64,000 nt of DNA from Actinomadura flavalba DSM 45200. GTDB lineage: Bacteria; Actinomycetota; Actinomycetes; Streptosporangiales; Streptosporangiaceae. The stretch lies in assembly GCF_000374305.1 (NCBI RefSeq), contig NZ_KB894093.1, forward strand, positions 1,674,001 to 1,738,000, in the 5' to 3' direction. Made by a program: the position numbers and the translations under genes. Below are positions 27,852-38,065 of the stretch, one piece after another. Each line of letters starts with the position of its first letter. The first letter of the stretch is position 1. The notes under the pieces are model-generated. The model saw nothing but the letters and a program-made list of their open reading frames with translations. It had not been told where the DNA came from and searched no databases.

Positions 27852-28304
27852 TCAGCGGGGCAGCTTGACGACCGTCACGAAGAAGTTGTCGATCTGCTGC
27901 ACGACGCGGATGAACTGGTCGAAGTCGACCGGCTTGGTCACGTACGCGTTGGCGTGCAGGTTGTAGCTGCGCAGAATGTCCTCGTCGGCCTCGGACGTGG
28001 TGAGGACGACGATCGGGATGCGGCGCAGCTCGGCGTCCGCCTTGACCTCCTCCAGCACCTGCCGCCCGTCCTTGCGGGGCAGGTTCAGGTCGAGCAGGAT
28101 CAGGTCGGGGCGGGGGCTGCCCTCGTACTCGCCCTCGCGGCGCAGGAACGCCATCGCGTGCTCGCCGTCGTTGACGACGTGCAGGTTGTTGCGGAGCTTG
28201 TTGTGCTCGAACGCCTCGGTGGTGAGCAGCACGTCGCCCGGGTCGTCCTCGACCAGCAGGACCTCGATGGAGCGTCCGTCCGCGCCCGGGAAACCGTCAG
28301 TCAT
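27852..28304 (-). CDS. Single-domain response regulator (Rcp1-like)
   Basis: The 150-aa receiver has [13 protein letters not shown] (acidic pocket), [14 protein letters not shown] with the phospho-acceptor Asp, [11 protein letters not shown] and [11 protein letters not shown] with the conserved Lys. There is no output domain, as in Rcp1-type partners of phytochrome-like kinases. Its ATG overlaps the histidine-kinase stop by 8 bp, so the pair is coupled. Confidence 0.93.
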   Translation of the reverse strand: MTDGFPGADGRSIEVLLVEDDPGDVLLTTEAFEHNKLRNNLHVVNDGEHAMAFLRREGEYEGSPRPDLILLDLNLPRKDGRQVLEEVKADAELRRIPIVVLTTSEADEDILRSYNLHANAYVTKPVDFDQFIRVVQQIDNFFVTVVKLPR

Positions 28305-29961
28305 CGTCGTCGTTCTCCTTCTCCGCGGGCAGCGTCCAGCGGATGGTGGTGCCGGGGGAGTCGCCCCGGCCTTCGGTCTCCAGCCAGATGCGGCCGCCGT
28401 GGAACTCCACGATCTTCTTGCACAGCGCCAGCCCGATGCCGGTACCGGTGTACTCGTCCTTGGGATGCAACCGCTGGAAGATCAGGAAGATGCGGTCCGA
28501 GTACTTGGCGTCGACGCCGATCCCATTATCGGTGCAGGAGAACAGCCACGTGTCGCCCTCGCGCTCGGCGGTGATCTCCACGACCGGGGGCGCGTCGGGG
28601 CGGCGGAACTTGATCGCGTTGCCGATGAGGTTCTGGAAGAGCTGGCCGAGCTGGGTGCGGTCGCCCGGCAGCGTCGGCAGGTCACCGAGCCGCACGTCGG
28701 CGCCGGTCTCCTCGCGCAGCGTCGCCAGGTTGCCGACCGCCTGTTCCGCGACGGTGTTCAGGTCGATGGCCTCTTCGGGGCGGACCATCCGGCCGACGCG
28801 GGAGAAGCCGAGCAGGTCGTTGATGAGGGCCTGCATGCGCTTGGCGCCGTCGACGGCGAACTCGATGTACTGGCGGCCGCGGTCGTCGAGCTGGTCGCCG
28901 TAGCGGCGCTCGATCATCTGGCAGAAGCTCGCGACCTTGCGCAGGGGCTCCTGGAGGTCGTGGCTGGCGACGTAGGCGAACTGCTCCAGCTCGGCGTTGG
29001 AGCGGCGCAGCTCCTCGGTCTGGGAGTGGAGCTGCTGGCGGGCCTCGGCGGTGGCGAGCCACTCCTCGATGATGCGGTGCCGCATCGCGTCGATGATGGC
29101 GGCCAGCTCGGTGATCTCGTAGGGGCCCTTGACGTCGAGATCGTGGGTGAAGTCGCCCTGCGCGACCGCCTGGACGTTCCGGCTCAGCGACGACACGGGC
29201 GTCAGGACGGTCCGCCGGAGGAACACCGCGAGCGCGACGGCCGCCAGGACCACGATGATCAGCGCCCCGACGACCGACCACGTCGTGACGTTGCCGCGTT
29301 CGCGCAGATGCTCGGCGGTGCGGTGGTGGACGGAGGTGAGCCCGAGCTGCATCCCGGCGATCTCGGCGCGGATCTGGGCGAAGCCCGTCCGGCCCGCGCT
29401 CTCCAGCGCGGCGGGGATCTCCTGCCCGCCGGGCCCGGCGGCGATCGGCTCGGCGAACGTGCGGCGCCACTCGGCCGCCCCGGCGGCGATCGCGCGGAGG
29501 CGGGCCAGCGCCTCGTCCGCGCCCTCGACGCCGGTCAGCAGCCGCCGGATGCGCTCGGCGGCGGCGCGCTGGGTGGCGACGGCCTCGCGGTACTCGGCGA
29601 GGTCGGCGCGGTCGCCGCTGGCCGCGTAGGCGCGGATCGTGGTGTCCTGCCGGGCCAGCGCGCCGGTGTGCTGGAACTGCTCCAGCATGGCCGGGTCGAC
29701 GCGGCCGATCAGCGTGCTGCGCGCGTCGCTGTTGCCGACGAGCGCGAACACGGCCTGGCTCATCGCCGCCAGCAGCAGGACGGCGAGCAGCAGCGCCCCG
29801 GCCCGGTAGAGCTGGACGAGGCTCAGCCGCGACAGGCCCGCGCGCTCCTGCGGGGCGCGGGGCGCGAGCAGCACCGGCGGGTTGCTCACCTCGGGTTCGG
29901 GCGCGGCGGAGGACTCCTCGGCGGGCGCCTCGCGCGTCCCGTCGGGTGGGGCTTGCGTCAT
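28297..29961 (-). CDS. Membrane sensor histidine kinase
   Basis: The 554-aa kinase has a cytoplasmic N-terminus, a helix at about 50-72, a periplasmic CHASE3-like helical region (about 75-215), a second helix (about 218-245) and a HAMP domain. The H-box is [16 protein letters not shown], followed by N, G1 (DNGIGVD), F and G2 ([11 protein letters not shown]) boxes. It would phosphorylate the downstream response regulator. ATG 29961 overlaps the stop of the upstream phosphatase as ATGA. Confidence 0.94.
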   Translation of the reverse strand: MTQAPPDGTREAPAEESSAAPEPEVSNPPVLLAPRAPQERAGLSRLSLVQLYRAGALLLAVLLLAAMSQAVFALVGNSDARSTLIGRVDPAMLEQFQHTGALARQDTTIRAYAASGDRADLAEYREAVATQRAAAERIRRLLTGVEGADEALARLRAIAAGAAEWRRTFAEPIAAGPGGQEIPAALESAGRTGFAQIRAEIAGMQLGLTSVHHRTAEHLRERGNVTTWSVVGALIIVVLAAVALAVFLRRTVLTPVSSLSRNVQAVAQGDFTHDLDVKGPYEITELAAIIDAMRHRIIEEWLATAEARQQLHSQTEELRRSNAELEQFAYVASHDLQEPLRKVASFCQMIERRYGDQLDDRGRQYIEFAVDGAKRMQALINDLLGFSRVGRMVRPEEAIDLNTVAEQAVGNLATLREETGADVRLGDLPTLPGDRTQLGQLFQNLIGNAIKFRRPDAPPVVEITAEREGDTWLFSCTDNGIGVDAKYSDRIFLIFQRLHPKDEYTGTGIGLALCKKIVEFHGGRIWLETEGRGDSPGTTIRWTLPAEKENDDDD

Positions 29962-31157
29962 CGGAGTGCACCTCGGCTCAGCAGCAGGACGGCCAGGTCG
30001 TCGGAGAGGACGTCGCCGTTGAGGCGCTCGGCCTCGGCGATCAGACCGTCGATGAGGGTATGCCCCCGGTCGCCGCGCGCGTGCGCCGCCTCGGCGAGGA
30101 CGAGCAGCCCGGCCAGGTCGAGGCGTTCGGTCGGGTCGCCGGCGAAGCCTTCGATGAGGCCGTCGGTGTAGAACATCAGCGCCCAGTCGTCGCCGAGCGG
30201 GACGTCGGTGTACGGCCACTCGATGCCGGGCAGCAGGCCGAGCGCGGGCCCGAAGTCGTCGTCCTGGAGGGCGCGGACGCCGTCGCGGTCGAACAGGACG
30301 GGCTGCGGGTGCCCGGCGCGCCAGACGCGCAGGGTGCGGCGGTCGGGGGAGAGCGCCCACATGCACAGCGTCGTGAAGATCTCCTCGCTCCACCGCTCGT
30401 GGCACAGCACGGTGTCGAGGGTCTGGAGCAGCGGCGCCCCGGTGTGGCCCGCCAGGACGAGCGTGCGCCACGCCATGCGCAGCCGGACGCCGAGGGAGGC
30501 TTCGTCGGCGCCGTGGCCGGTGACGTCGGCGATGACGCCGTGGATGGTGCCGTCGCCGACCTGGACGGTGTCGTAGAAGTCGCCGCCGAGCAGGGCGCGG
30601 TCGCGGCCGGGCCGGTAGCGCGAGTGGTGGCCGAGGGTGGCGTCGTTGAGGATCGGGACGGGCAGCAGGCCGCGTTCCAGCCGGGCGTTCTCCTGGCCGA
30701 GCACGCGCGCCTCGACGAGCTGGCGTTCGGACTCGTCGGCGCGGCGGCGCTCGATGGCGTAGCGGATGGCGCGGCTGAGCAGGGGGCCGTCGACGTCCTG
30801 CTTGACGAGGTAGTCCTGCGCGCCCGCGCCGACGGCGGCGACGCCGACGTGGGCGTCGGCGAGCCCGGTGAGGACGAGGACGGCGGTGTCGGGGGCCGCC
30901 TTCAGGACCTGGCGCAGCACGTCGAGGCCGGTCGCGTCGGGCAGCGAGAGGTCGACGATCACGCACTGGATGTCGCGCGTGAGGGCGGCCAGGGCCTCCT
31001 TGAGCGTGCCCGCGACGATGATCTCGACGTCGGGCTCGGTCTCGGTGAGGAGGTCTTCGAAGAGGAAGGCGTCGCCGGGGTCGTCCTCGATCAGGAGCAG
31101 CCGAAGCCGGGCGGTCGCCTCCAGGAGACCGCCGCCATGGCCCGTCATCGCGGTCAT
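29958..31157 (-). CDS. Response regulator with PP2C/SpoIIE phosphatase output (RsbU/RssB type)
   Basis: The 399-aa protein has an N-terminal receiver (LLLIEDDPGDAFLFEDLL, CVIVDLSLPDATG with the phospho-acceptor Asp, YLVKQDV). A short coiled linker leads to a SpoIIE-type phosphatase with GGDFYD and IADVTGHGADEAS, both metal-binding motifs intact. It is the first gene of a three-gene operon with the kinase and response regulator. It probably dephosphorylates STAS antagonists when its receiver is phosphorylated. Two nearby ATGs (31157, 31148) could start it. Confidence 0.93.
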   Translation of the reverse strand: MTAMTGHGGGLLEATARLRLLLIEDDPGDAFLFEDLLTETEPDVEIIVAGTLKEALAALTRDIQCVIVDLSLPDATGLDVLRQVLKAAPDTAVLVLTGLADAHVGVAAVGAGAQDYLVKQDVDGPLLSRAIRYAIERRRADESERQLVEARVLGQENARLERGLLPVPILNDATLGHHSRYRPGRDRALLGGDFYDTVQVGDGTIHGVIADVTGHGADEASLGVRLRMAWRTLVLAGHTGAPLLQTLDTVLCHERWSEEIFTTLCMWALSPDRRTLRVWRAGHPQPVLFDRDGVRALQDDDFGPALGLLPGIEWPYTDVPLGDDWALMFYTDGLIEGFAGDPTERLDLAGLLVLAEAAHARGDRGHTLIDGLIAEAERLNGDVLSDDLAVLLLSRGALR

Positions 31158-31299
31158 GATCGACCCGCGCTCAGGCGCCCGCGGATCGGGGCGTCGCGCT
31201 GCGAGAGCTTGTCATGAGGCAAAGAGTATTCCAGAACGCTTGATTACGGGGGGTCACTTCGGGAAGGAAGCGGTGGAGACCCGGGGGGTGAGGTCCGTC

Positions 31300-31653
31300 A
31301 TGGCGCCCAGTGTGCCACCGGCACGTCGTACTACCGCTCATACGTCGGGATACTGGCAGATCATCAACATCCGGGGTGATCTCGACTGCGCCCGCGCCGA
31401 CCTGCTGCGCGCCGCGGTGGACGCGGTGATCGAGGCGGCGTCGCCGCCGGTCGCCGACGGTGGCGGGCCGCGGCTCGAACTCCATCTGGCCGAGGTGCCG
31501 TTCTGCGACTCCTACGGGCTTTCCGCCTTGGTCTACGTGGCCAAGCGGATTCGCGCCGTCGGGGGTGAACTGCGGGTCGCGGGCACGTCCCGGCAGGTGC
31601 GTTCCCTCATCCTCCGGTGCGGCCTGGAATGCCTCCTTCCGCTGCGTCAGTGA
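31300..31653 (+). CDS. STAS-domain protein
   Basis: The 117-aa single STAS domain reads IINIRGDLDCARADLL at the start and LHLAEVPFCDSYGLSALVYV at the phosphoacceptor loop, where CDSYG keeps the Ser. It is divergent from the PP2C/kinase operon and is a plausible substrate of that phosphatase. GTG 31288 is an alternative start. Confidence 0.88.
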   Translation: MAPSVPPARRTTAHTSGYWQIINIRGDLDCARADLLRAAVDAVIEAASPPVADGGGPRLELHLAEVPFCDSYGLSALVYVAKRIRAVGGELRVAGTSRQVRSLILRCGLECLLPLRQ

Positions 31654-31703
31654 GCGGCCGGGATCTCCAGGGAACTTTCAGGTTCACCGGCCGCGCAATG
31701 GCA

Positions 31704-32009
31704 CTACGCGCTCTTTGCCGGAGCACGGGCGGCTTTCTGCTCGGCGCGGCGCCGGACGGCGGCGTCGCGCGCCGACACCAGGCTTTCCCGCACTTTCGCC
31801 GCGCCCCGGGCGGCGGTGGTGCGATCGACCTTGCGGTCGGCGTAGACGGCGAGGACCTCGGCGACGGGCGGCGGCGTGAACTCCTCGCGCGCGACCGGCA
31901 CGACGGGCAGCGGAAGAAGCGGCACGCTCGGCGTGCCGGGGGCGGGAACGAGCGTGAGATGGGCGCGGCAGTTAGGGCACTCCGCGCCCGCATGAGTTTC
32001 TCTGCTCAT
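31704..32009 (-). CDS. Small basic protein with a CxxC pair, unknown function
   Basis: The product is 101 aa from ATG 32009, or 111 aa from ATG 32039. CPNC stands near the N-terminus and is followed by a Pro-rich stretch and an Ala/Arg/Lys-rich helical tail (ARDAAVRRRAEQKAARAP). One CxxC alone could form half of a zinc site. Neither start has a clear ribosome site. Unrecognised. Confidence 0.5.
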   Translation of the reverse strand: MSRETHAGAECPNCRAHLTLVPAPGTPSVPLLPLPVVPVAREEFTPPPVAEVLAVYADRKVDRTTAARGAAKVRESLVSARDAAVRRRAEQKAARAPAKSA

Positions 32010-32111
32010 ACCCCCGATGATTACCCGTGGGTCTGACATTTCATCCGGTGGGCGTTTCCCGGGAGCACGGACGGATACGCGGCCGGTTCGTGATCGGCGG
32101 GAAAAGGCCCG

Positions 32112-33290
32112 TCACAGCGCCAGGGTCAGCCAGCGCAGCAGCCGCGCGCGGCGGGGCCGGGCGCGGTGGCGGCAGCGGGCGGCGCCGTGGCGCAGGTCGC
32201 GGCCGAGCGCGCCGGGCGCGGACGCCGCGAGGCGCGTGTAGACGCCGGTCAGGCGCGGGTCGGCGGCGCCGCCGACGTCCTCGGCGAGGACGGCGCGGGC
32301 CCGCGCAGCCGGGCGGTGCCGGGCGGTGGCGAACGCGCAGCCGTCCAGGGCGACGGCGGCCGACAGCCCGAGGAAGCGGCAGTGCGTCAGGTCGAGCCCG
32401 GTGAGCGTGACGTGCGGCGCGGACACGTCGCGCAGGGACAGCACGGCGGCGGCCTCGCCGCAGACGGTGAGCGGCGCGCCGAACGCCGCGCCCTCCAGGT
32501 CGAGCGCGCCGTCGCGGAGCCGGAACCCGCCCGCGCCGCGCACGGCGGCCTCCCGGGCGGTGACGACCGGCGCGGTGGCCCGGACGTGCAGGTCGCCGAG
32601 CGCGGTGAGACCGGTCAGGACGAGCGAGCCGCGCGCGGTCAGCGGCCCGAGCCGCAGCCCCTGCCGGAACCGGGCGCGGTCGAGGCGGGCGTGCCGCCCG
32701 GCCTCGACGTGCCGGAACGAGACGGGACCGGCGAACCGGGCGGCGCGCAGCGTCACGTCGCGGCCGAAGCGGGCGGCGTCGAAGGCGGCGGCGCCGGTGA
32801 CGTCGGCGGAGTCGAAGACGGCGTCGGCGTGCCAGCGGGTGTCGCCGAACAGGACGTCACCGGCGAACACGGTCTCGGTGAACGCGGCGTGCCGGTGGAA
32901 GTGCGCCCCGTGGAAGGAGGCGTTCCCGGCGAACCGGGCGCGGTGGAACGAGACGTGGCCGAGGAAGGACGCGCCGTAGAACGACGCGGCGCCGGTGAAC
33001 CGGGCCCCGTCGAAGGACGCGTCGCCCTCGAAGCGGACGCCGCGCAGCGCCGCGCCGGGCGGCAGGACGGCGCCGTCGAACCGGGCGCGGCCGACGCGCG
33101 GCGTTCCGGCGGCGTCGGTGAGGGCGTCCAGCAGGGCGGCCAGCGCGGCGTCGGGCACGGTGAGGCCGCGCAGGTCGAGGTCGTCGCCGGGGCGCAGCCC
33201 GGCGGGCGGGTCGAGCAGGCACGCGGCGGGGCGCCCGGTGCAGCCGGGGACGGCGCAGCGGTGCCGGATGGAGCCCGGTAAGACGGTCAC
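32112..33290 (-). CDS. Pentapeptide-repeat-like protein
   Basis: The 392-aa protein starts with a Cys-containing segment (IRHRCAVPGCTGRPAACLL). It then has many five-residue repeats of the A-R-F-x-G/A-S-F-x-G type from about residue 65 to 230, with weaker repeats beyond. These should build a right-handed quadrilateral beta-helix. A basic Arg-rich tail ends the chain. No membrane segment is seen. Function cannot be assigned; the fold often mediates protein contacts. Confidence 0.8.
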   Translation of the reverse strand: MTVLPGSIRHRCAVPGCTGRPAACLLDPPAGLRPGDDLDLRGLTVPDAALAALLDALTDAAGTPRVGRARFDGAVLPPGAALRGVRFEGDASFDGARFTGAASFYGASFLGHVSFHRARFAGNASFHGAHFHRHAAFTETVFAGDVLFGDTRWHADAVFDSADVTGAAAFDAARFGRDVTLRAARFAGPVSFRHVEAGRHARLDRARFRQGLRLGPLTARGSLVLTGLTALGDLHVRATAPVVTAREAAVRGAGGFRLRDGALDLEGAAFGAPLTVCGEAAAVLSLRDVSAPHVTLTGLDLTHCRFLGLSAAVALDGCAFATARHRPAARARAVLAEDVGGAADPRLTGVYTRLAASAPGALGRDLRHGAARCRHRARPRRARLLRWLTLAL

Positions 33291-33489
33291 GCTGCCCGTT
33301 CTACCCGTCCCGGGGGGACGGGCTTACCTGTCCGTGCGGTCAGGTCCGTGGACCGAACGAAATTCTGTGCGAGCCGTACGCGGGGAGCCCGCGTGATCTG
33401 GGGAACCGTGGGCATCATCGGTGTATCTGACTTATGACCGAAACAACCGTGTTCGCCTGTTGTTCACCTGTGGACGGGACGATTGGGGC

Positions 33490-35568
33490 ATGACCGTAAA
33501 TCCAGGACATTTCGCGCGGGACGCGGACGCGCTCCCCGAGGACCGCTTCCTCGACCGTGAAGAGAGCTGGCTGCGCTTCAACCAGCGCGTCCTGGAGCTC
33601 GCCGAGGACCCCGGCCTCCCGCTCCTCGAACGCGTCCGCTTCCTGTCGATCTTCGCGACGAACCTGGACGAGTTCTTCATGGTCCGCGTCGCCGGGCTCA
33701 CCCGCCGCATGGCCACCGGCCTCGCCGTCCGCTCCGCCAGCGGACGCCAGCCCCGCGAGGTCCTGACCCGCACCGCCGCCGTCGCGCACCGGCTCATGCT
33801 GCGGCAGGCCGCCTGCTTCGCCGGGGACGTCTGGCCCGCGCTGCGCGCCGAGGGCATCGACATGCTGCGCTGGGACGACCTCGCCGAGACCGAGCGCGAA
33901 CACCTGCGGCGGCTGTTCCGCGACCGCATCTACCCCGTCCTGACACCGCTCGTCGTGGACTCCGCGCACCCCTTCCCCTACATCTCGGGGCTGTCGCTCA
34001 ACCTCGCCGTCATCGTCCGCGACCCCGAGACCGACGCGACCATGTTCGCCCGCGTCAAGGTGCCGCCCGTCCTGCCCCGCTTCATCGAGGCGTCGCCCGA
34101 CCGGTACGTCCCCCTGGAGGACGTCATCGCCGCGCACCTCGACCAGCTCTTCACCGGCATGGAGGTGGTCGAGCGGCACGCGTTCCGCGTCACCCGCAAC
34201 CAGGACCTGGAGATCGACGAGGACATCAGCGAGAGCCTGCTCCAGGCGCTGGAACGCGAACTGCTGCTGCGCCGGTTCGGGCCCGTCGTCCGGCTGGAGG
34301 TCGAGGAGTCGATCTCGCCGGACGTCCTGGAACTGCTCACCGACGAACTCGCCGTGGACGAGAGCCAGATCTACCGCGTCCCCGGCCCGCTCGACCTGGC
34401 CGGGCTCGGCGCCATCGCCGACCTGGACCGGCCCGACCTGAAGTACCCGCCGTTCGTCCCGTCCAAGGACTCCATCCCCGCCGACGCGGGCATCTTCGGC
34501 GTCATCCGCGAGCGGGACGTGCTCGTCCACCACCCCTACGACTCGTTCGCCACGACCGTGCAGCGGCTCATCGAGGACGCCGCCGAGGACCCGCGCGTCC
34601 TGGCGATCAAGCAGACGCTGTACCGCACCAGCGGCGACTCCCCGATCGTGGACGCGCTCATCGAGGCCGCCGAGGCGGGCAAGCAGGTCGTGGTCGTCGT
34701 GGAACTGAAGGCCCGGTTCGACGAGCGCGCCAACATCGCCTGGGCGCGCAAGCTGGAGAAGGCCGGCTGCCACGTCGTGTACGGGTTCGTCGGGCTCAAG
34801 ACGCACTGCAAGCTGGCGCTCGTCGTCCGCCAGGAGTCGGACGGGACGCTGCGCCGCTACTGCCACATCGGCACCGGCAACTACCACCCCAAGACGGCCC
34901 GGCTCTACGAGGACCTGGGGCTGCTGACGGCTTCCTCGGAGGTCGGCGAGGACGTCAGCGCGCTGTTCAACCACCTCACCGGCTACTCGCGGCAGACGTC
35001 GTACAACCGGCTGCTGGTGGCGCCGCAGAGCGTCCGGTCCGGGCTGGTGTCGCGGATCGAGCGGGAGATCGCGCACCACGAGGCGGGACGTCCGGCGCGC
35101 ATCCGGGTCAAGTGCAACTCGCTGGTGGACGAGGTCGTCATCGACACCCTCTACCGGGCGTCGCGGGCCGGAGTGCCGGTGGACGTCTGGGTGCGCGGTA
35201 TATGCGCACTGCGTCCCGGTGTGCCGGGGCTGTCGGAGACGATCCGGGTCCGGAGCATCCTCGGCCGCTTCCTGGAGCACTCCCGTATCTTCGCCTTCGA
35301 CAACGACGGCGAGGCCGAGGTGTGGATCGGCAGCGCCGACCTCATGCACCGCAACCTGGACCGCCGGGTGGAGGCCCTCGTGACCGTGACCGACCGGGTG
35401 CAGCGCGACGAGCTGCTCCGCGTCCTCGACCTGGCCATGGACCCCGGCACCGCGTCGTGGCGGCTCGACGCCGAGGGCACCTGGACCCGCGAGGGCTCGG
35501 CCACCGAACTGCTCGACCTCCAGACCAGCCTGGTGCGCAGCCGCCGCTGGAAGACCGTCGATGGCTGA
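33490..35568 (+). CDS. ppk1: Polyphosphate kinase 1
   Basis: The 692-aa enzyme reversibly makes long-chain polyphosphate from ATP. It has the N-terminal [15 protein letters not shown], the middle HPYDSF segment and two phospholipase-D-like C-terminal domains. The autophosphorylated His lies in [16 protein letters not shown] and the second catalytic His in VGLKTHCK. I start at ATG 33490, before [21 protein letters not shown]. The next gene overlaps by 8 bp and encodes a MutT1-like protein, as next to ppk1 in mycobacteria. Confidence 0.97.
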   Translation: MTVNPGHFARDADALPEDRFLDREESWLRFNQRVLELAEDPGLPLLERVRFLSIFATNLDEFFMVRVAGLTRRMATGLAVRSASGRQPREVLTRTAAVAHRLMLRQAACFAGDVWPALRAEGIDMLRWDDLAETEREHLRRLFRDRIYPVLTPLVVDSAHPFPYISGLSLNLAVIVRDPETDATMFARVKVPPVLPRFIEASPDRYVPLEDVIAAHLDQLFTGMEVVERHAFRVTRNQDLEIDEDISESLLQALERELLLRRFGPVVRLEVEESISPDVLELLTDELAVDESQIYRVPGPLDLAGLGAIADLDRPDLKYPPFVPSKDSIPADAGIFGVIRERDVLVHHPYDSFATTVQRLIEDAAEDPRVLAIKQTLYRTSGDSPIVDALIEAAEAGKQVVVVVELKARFDERANIAWARKLEKAGCHVVYGFVGLKTHCKLALVVRQESDGTLRRYCHIGTGNYHPKTARLYEDLGLLTASSEVGEDVSALFNHLTGYSRQTSYNRLLVAPQSVRSGLVSRIEREIAHHEAGRPARIRVKCNSLVDEVVIDTLYRASRAGVPVDVWVRGICALRPGVPGLSETIRVRSILGRFLEHSRIFAFDNDGEAEVWIGSADLMHRNLDRRVEALVTVTDRVQRDELLRVLDLAMDPGTASWRLDAEGTWTREGSATELLDLQTSLVRSRRWKTVDG

Positions 35569-36430
35569 CCCGATCCGCGCGGCGGGCGCGGTGCTGTGGC
35601 GGGACGGCCCGTCCGGCGTGCAGGTCGCCGTGGCGCACCGGCCGCACTACGACGACTGGTCGTTCCCCAAGGGCAAGCTCGACCCGGGCGAGCACATCCT
35701 GGAGACGGTCGTCCGCGAGGTGATCGAGGAGACCGGCGTCGTGCCGCGCCTCGGCCGCCGCCTCCCGACGATCACCTACGAGGTCGGCGGGCGGGCCAAG
35801 ACCGTCGACTACTGGGCCGCGACGCCGGTCGCGGCCCCGGAGTTCACCCCGAACGACGAGGTGGACGCGCTGGAGTGGCTGGACGTGGAGGCCGCCGCCG
35901 ACCGGCTCAGCTACGCGCACGACGCCGGGCTGCTGCGCGCGTTCGCGGCGGCCCCGGCGCGGACGTGGCCGCTGGTCGTCCTGCGGCACGCGTCGGCCGG
36001 GGACAAGCACGCCTGGACCGAACCGGACGAACTGCGCCCGCTGGACGCGCGGGGCCGCACGGACGCGGCCCTGGTGTCGGGGCTGCTCGCCGCGTTCGGC
36101 CGGTTCCAGGTGGTGTCGTCCGCGACGGCGCGGTGCCTGGAGACCGTCCTGCCCTACGTCCGCCGCACGCGGGCGCCGCTGCGCACCGACGCCGAGCTGA
36201 CGGTCGGAGAACCGCACACCGGCGGCCTGGTCGACGGCCTGCTCGCCGCCGCCGCCCCGGCCGTCCTGTGCACGCACGGCGAGACCGTCGGGCACCTGGT
36301 CACCGCCCTGTGCGCGACGCTGAAGGCCGACCCGCCGGACGATCCGTGCCTGCCCAAGGCGGGCTTCTGGGTGGCGCACATCGGTGACGGCGCGCTGGTC
36401 GCGCTGGAGCGGCACACCGCCGACGTCTAG
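35561..36430 (+). CDS. mutT1: MutT1-like Nudix hydrolase with histidine-phosphatase domain
   Basis: The 289-aa protein fuses two domains. The N-terminal Nudix domain has the box [20 protein letters not shown] (about 40-59), with all key Glu residues. The C-terminal histidine-phosphatase domain has [10 protein letters not shown] and [10 protein letters not shown]. This matches mycobacterial MutT1, which cleans oxidised (8-oxo) nucleotides or Ap(n)A. Its ATG lies inside the end of ppk1, giving tight coupling. Confidence 0.93.
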   Translation: MADPIRAAGAVLWRDGPSGVQVAVAHRPHYDDWSFPKGKLDPGEHILETVVREVIEETGVVPRLGRRLPTITYEVGGRAKTVDYWAATPVAAPEFTPNDEVDALEWLDVEAAADRLSYAHDAGLLRAFAAAPARTWPLVVLRHASAGDKHAWTEPDELRPLDARGRTDAALVSGLLAAFGRFQVVSSATARCLETVLPYVRRTRAPLRTDAELTVGEPHTGGLVDGLLAAAAPAVLCTHGETVGHLVTALCATLKADPPDDPCLPKAGFWVAHIGDGALVALERHTADV

Positions 36431-37944
36431 AGGTCCGGCGGGCCGATCGCCTGCCAGTGCTCGGTGAAGTCGGCCACGGCGCGGTCGGACTCCGCGCGCT
36501 CCAGCCCGTACAGGAGGCCGAGCGTGAAGCCCTCGGCGGCGTGCCGGGGGCGGGTGGCGCGCAGGCGTTCCATGGCGACGATGGCGTCCTGGTGGTCCCC
36601 GAGGACCGTTTGCAGGCGCTTCGCTCGCTTGGACGTCTTCTTGGCCGGTTTGCCGAGGACCGGGACGGCGACGTCGGCGGCGTACCGGGCGCGTTTGGCG
36701 GCCTTGCGGGTCGCGTGGCGGGCCTCGTCGCGGTCGGTCGCCGCCGCGATCGACGCCTCGCGCTTCTCCATCCGGCGCCACGCCTTCCCGACGTGCCGGG
36801 GGAGTTCCCCAGCGGCGGCGCGGCCCGCGCCCTTGCCGCGGAGCGGCGGATCGGTGTGCAGGGCGTCGAGCGCGTCGAGCAGCGCGTGGTAGCGGGCGCT
36901 GGTCAGGGTCCGGTTCAGCGCGCGGTAGGCGGTCTTCTCCTCGCGCGGCAGGGTGCTGGAGACGAGCGACGGCACCGGTTCGTCGAGCGTTTCCAGGCGG
37001 TCGGTGAACCGCATGCGCAGGACCTCCAGGTCGCGGACCTCGCCCAGCGCCCCGGCGAGCCACTTCAGCTCGTCCTTGAGCGGGCCGGTGCGCTCGGCGT
37101 CGAGCAGCGGGGCGTAGCTCTGGAAGGCGCTGCGCAGGCGGCGGGTCGCGACGCGCATCTTGTGGACGGCGTCGTCCCCGGCCTGGCGGGCCCTCGTGTC
37201 CCAGAAGTAGATCGCGTCGACCTGCGTGGCGAGGTAGGCCAGGACGGCGTCACCGGCGGTACCCGTCGTCGCGCGGGCCTGCGCGCGGGCGCGGGCGGCC
37301 TCCGGCACCGGGACGCGGTCGTTCAGGACGCGGGCCAGCTTCGACGGCGACGTCCCCGGCACCGCGCCCGCCCGGCGCACCTTCTTCGCGGCGGCCTTCA
37401 GCAGGGCGCGGTCGCCGCCGGACAGCTCGACCTCGATCTCCCGCCACGTGTCCGACGGCTCGGCGGTGGGGGCGCCGTCGGCGAGGTCGACGCCGGTGCC
37501 GGTGCCGAGCAGGACGCGGCCCGTCACCAGGTCGTCGGCGACCTCCGCGAGCGGGCCGTCCGCGCCGTGCAGCAGCGTCGCGGTGCGCTCGGTGTCCAGC
37601 GCGGCGACGGGCAGCAGCCGTCCGCCGCGCGTCCAGGCCGAGACGAGCCGCGCCAGCCTGCCGGGGACCGTCTTGGACCGGCCGAGCGGGACGCGCGTCT
37701 CGGTCCGGCCGCCCTCCGCCGGGATCTTCAGGTGCCAGCCCGCGTCGGCGCCGCCCCGGCGGCGGCGCAGCGTGATGCCGTGCGCGGCGAGGCGCAGGTC
37801 GGCGGTGTCGAAGTAGACGGCGCGCAGCGAGCGCGCCGGGAGGACCTCCACGTCGGTGACGCCCGGCAGGCCGGACAGGTCGGGGAGGGTGAAGTCGGGT
37901 GCCGCGTCGTACTTGTCCTCGATCTCCAGATGCCGATCTGCCAC
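36427..37944 (-). CDS. CYTH and CHAD domain protein
   Basis: The 505-aa protein begins with a CYTH domain (LEIEDKYDAAPDF, the E-x-E-x-K signature; VYFDTADLRLAAHGITLRRR). It ends with a CHAD domain (about 230-500) carrying VHKMRVATRRLRSAFQ and ARHATRKAAKRARYAADV, where His and Arg/Lys line a basic surface. CYTH acts on triphosphates and CHAD binds polyphosphate. Its convergent position next to ppk1 fits a polyphosphate role. GTG 37944 follows AAAGGGA. Confidence 0.92.
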   Translation of the reverse strand: MADRHLEIEDKYDAAPDFTLPDLSGLPGVTDVEVLPARSLRAVYFDTADLRLAAHGITLRRRRGGADAGWHLKIPAEGGRTETRVPLGRSKTVPGRLARLVSAWTRGGRLLPVAALDTERTATLLHGADGPLAEVADDLVTGRVLLGTGTGVDLADGAPTAEPSDTWREIEVELSGGDRALLKAAAKKVRRAGAVPGTSPSKLARVLNDRVPVPEAARARAQARATTGTAGDAVLAYLATQVDAIYFWDTRARQAGDDAVHKMRVATRRLRSAFQSYAPLLDAERTGPLKDELKWLAGALGEVRDLEVLRMRFTDRLETLDEPVPSLVSSTLPREEKTAYRALNRTLTSARYHALLDALDALHTDPPLRGKGAGRAAAGELPRHVGKAWRRMEKREASIAAATDRDEARHATRKAAKRARYAADVAVPVLGKPAKKTSKRAKRLQTVLGDHQDAIVAMERLRATRPRHAAEGFTLGLLYGLERAESDRAVADFTEHWQAIGPPDL

Positions 37945-38065
37945 GCTGCGTCCCTTTCGCCGGTCCTGACCTGAGCAGTACCACGCGGAGGTGAACGCGA
38001 ACCCGTTTCTGTGATGCCGTTCACGCGGGCTTGACCGGGCGTCCCCGCCGGACCTTAATGACTCC

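Noticed and set aside
33415..35349. A long open frame antisense to ppk1, and similar long antisense frames over dnaK, the ABC operon and others
   Set aside because: These have Arg/Val/Asp-rich low-complexity composition, no ribosome site and mirror a well-supported gene. They are a normal effect of GC-rich third codon positions.
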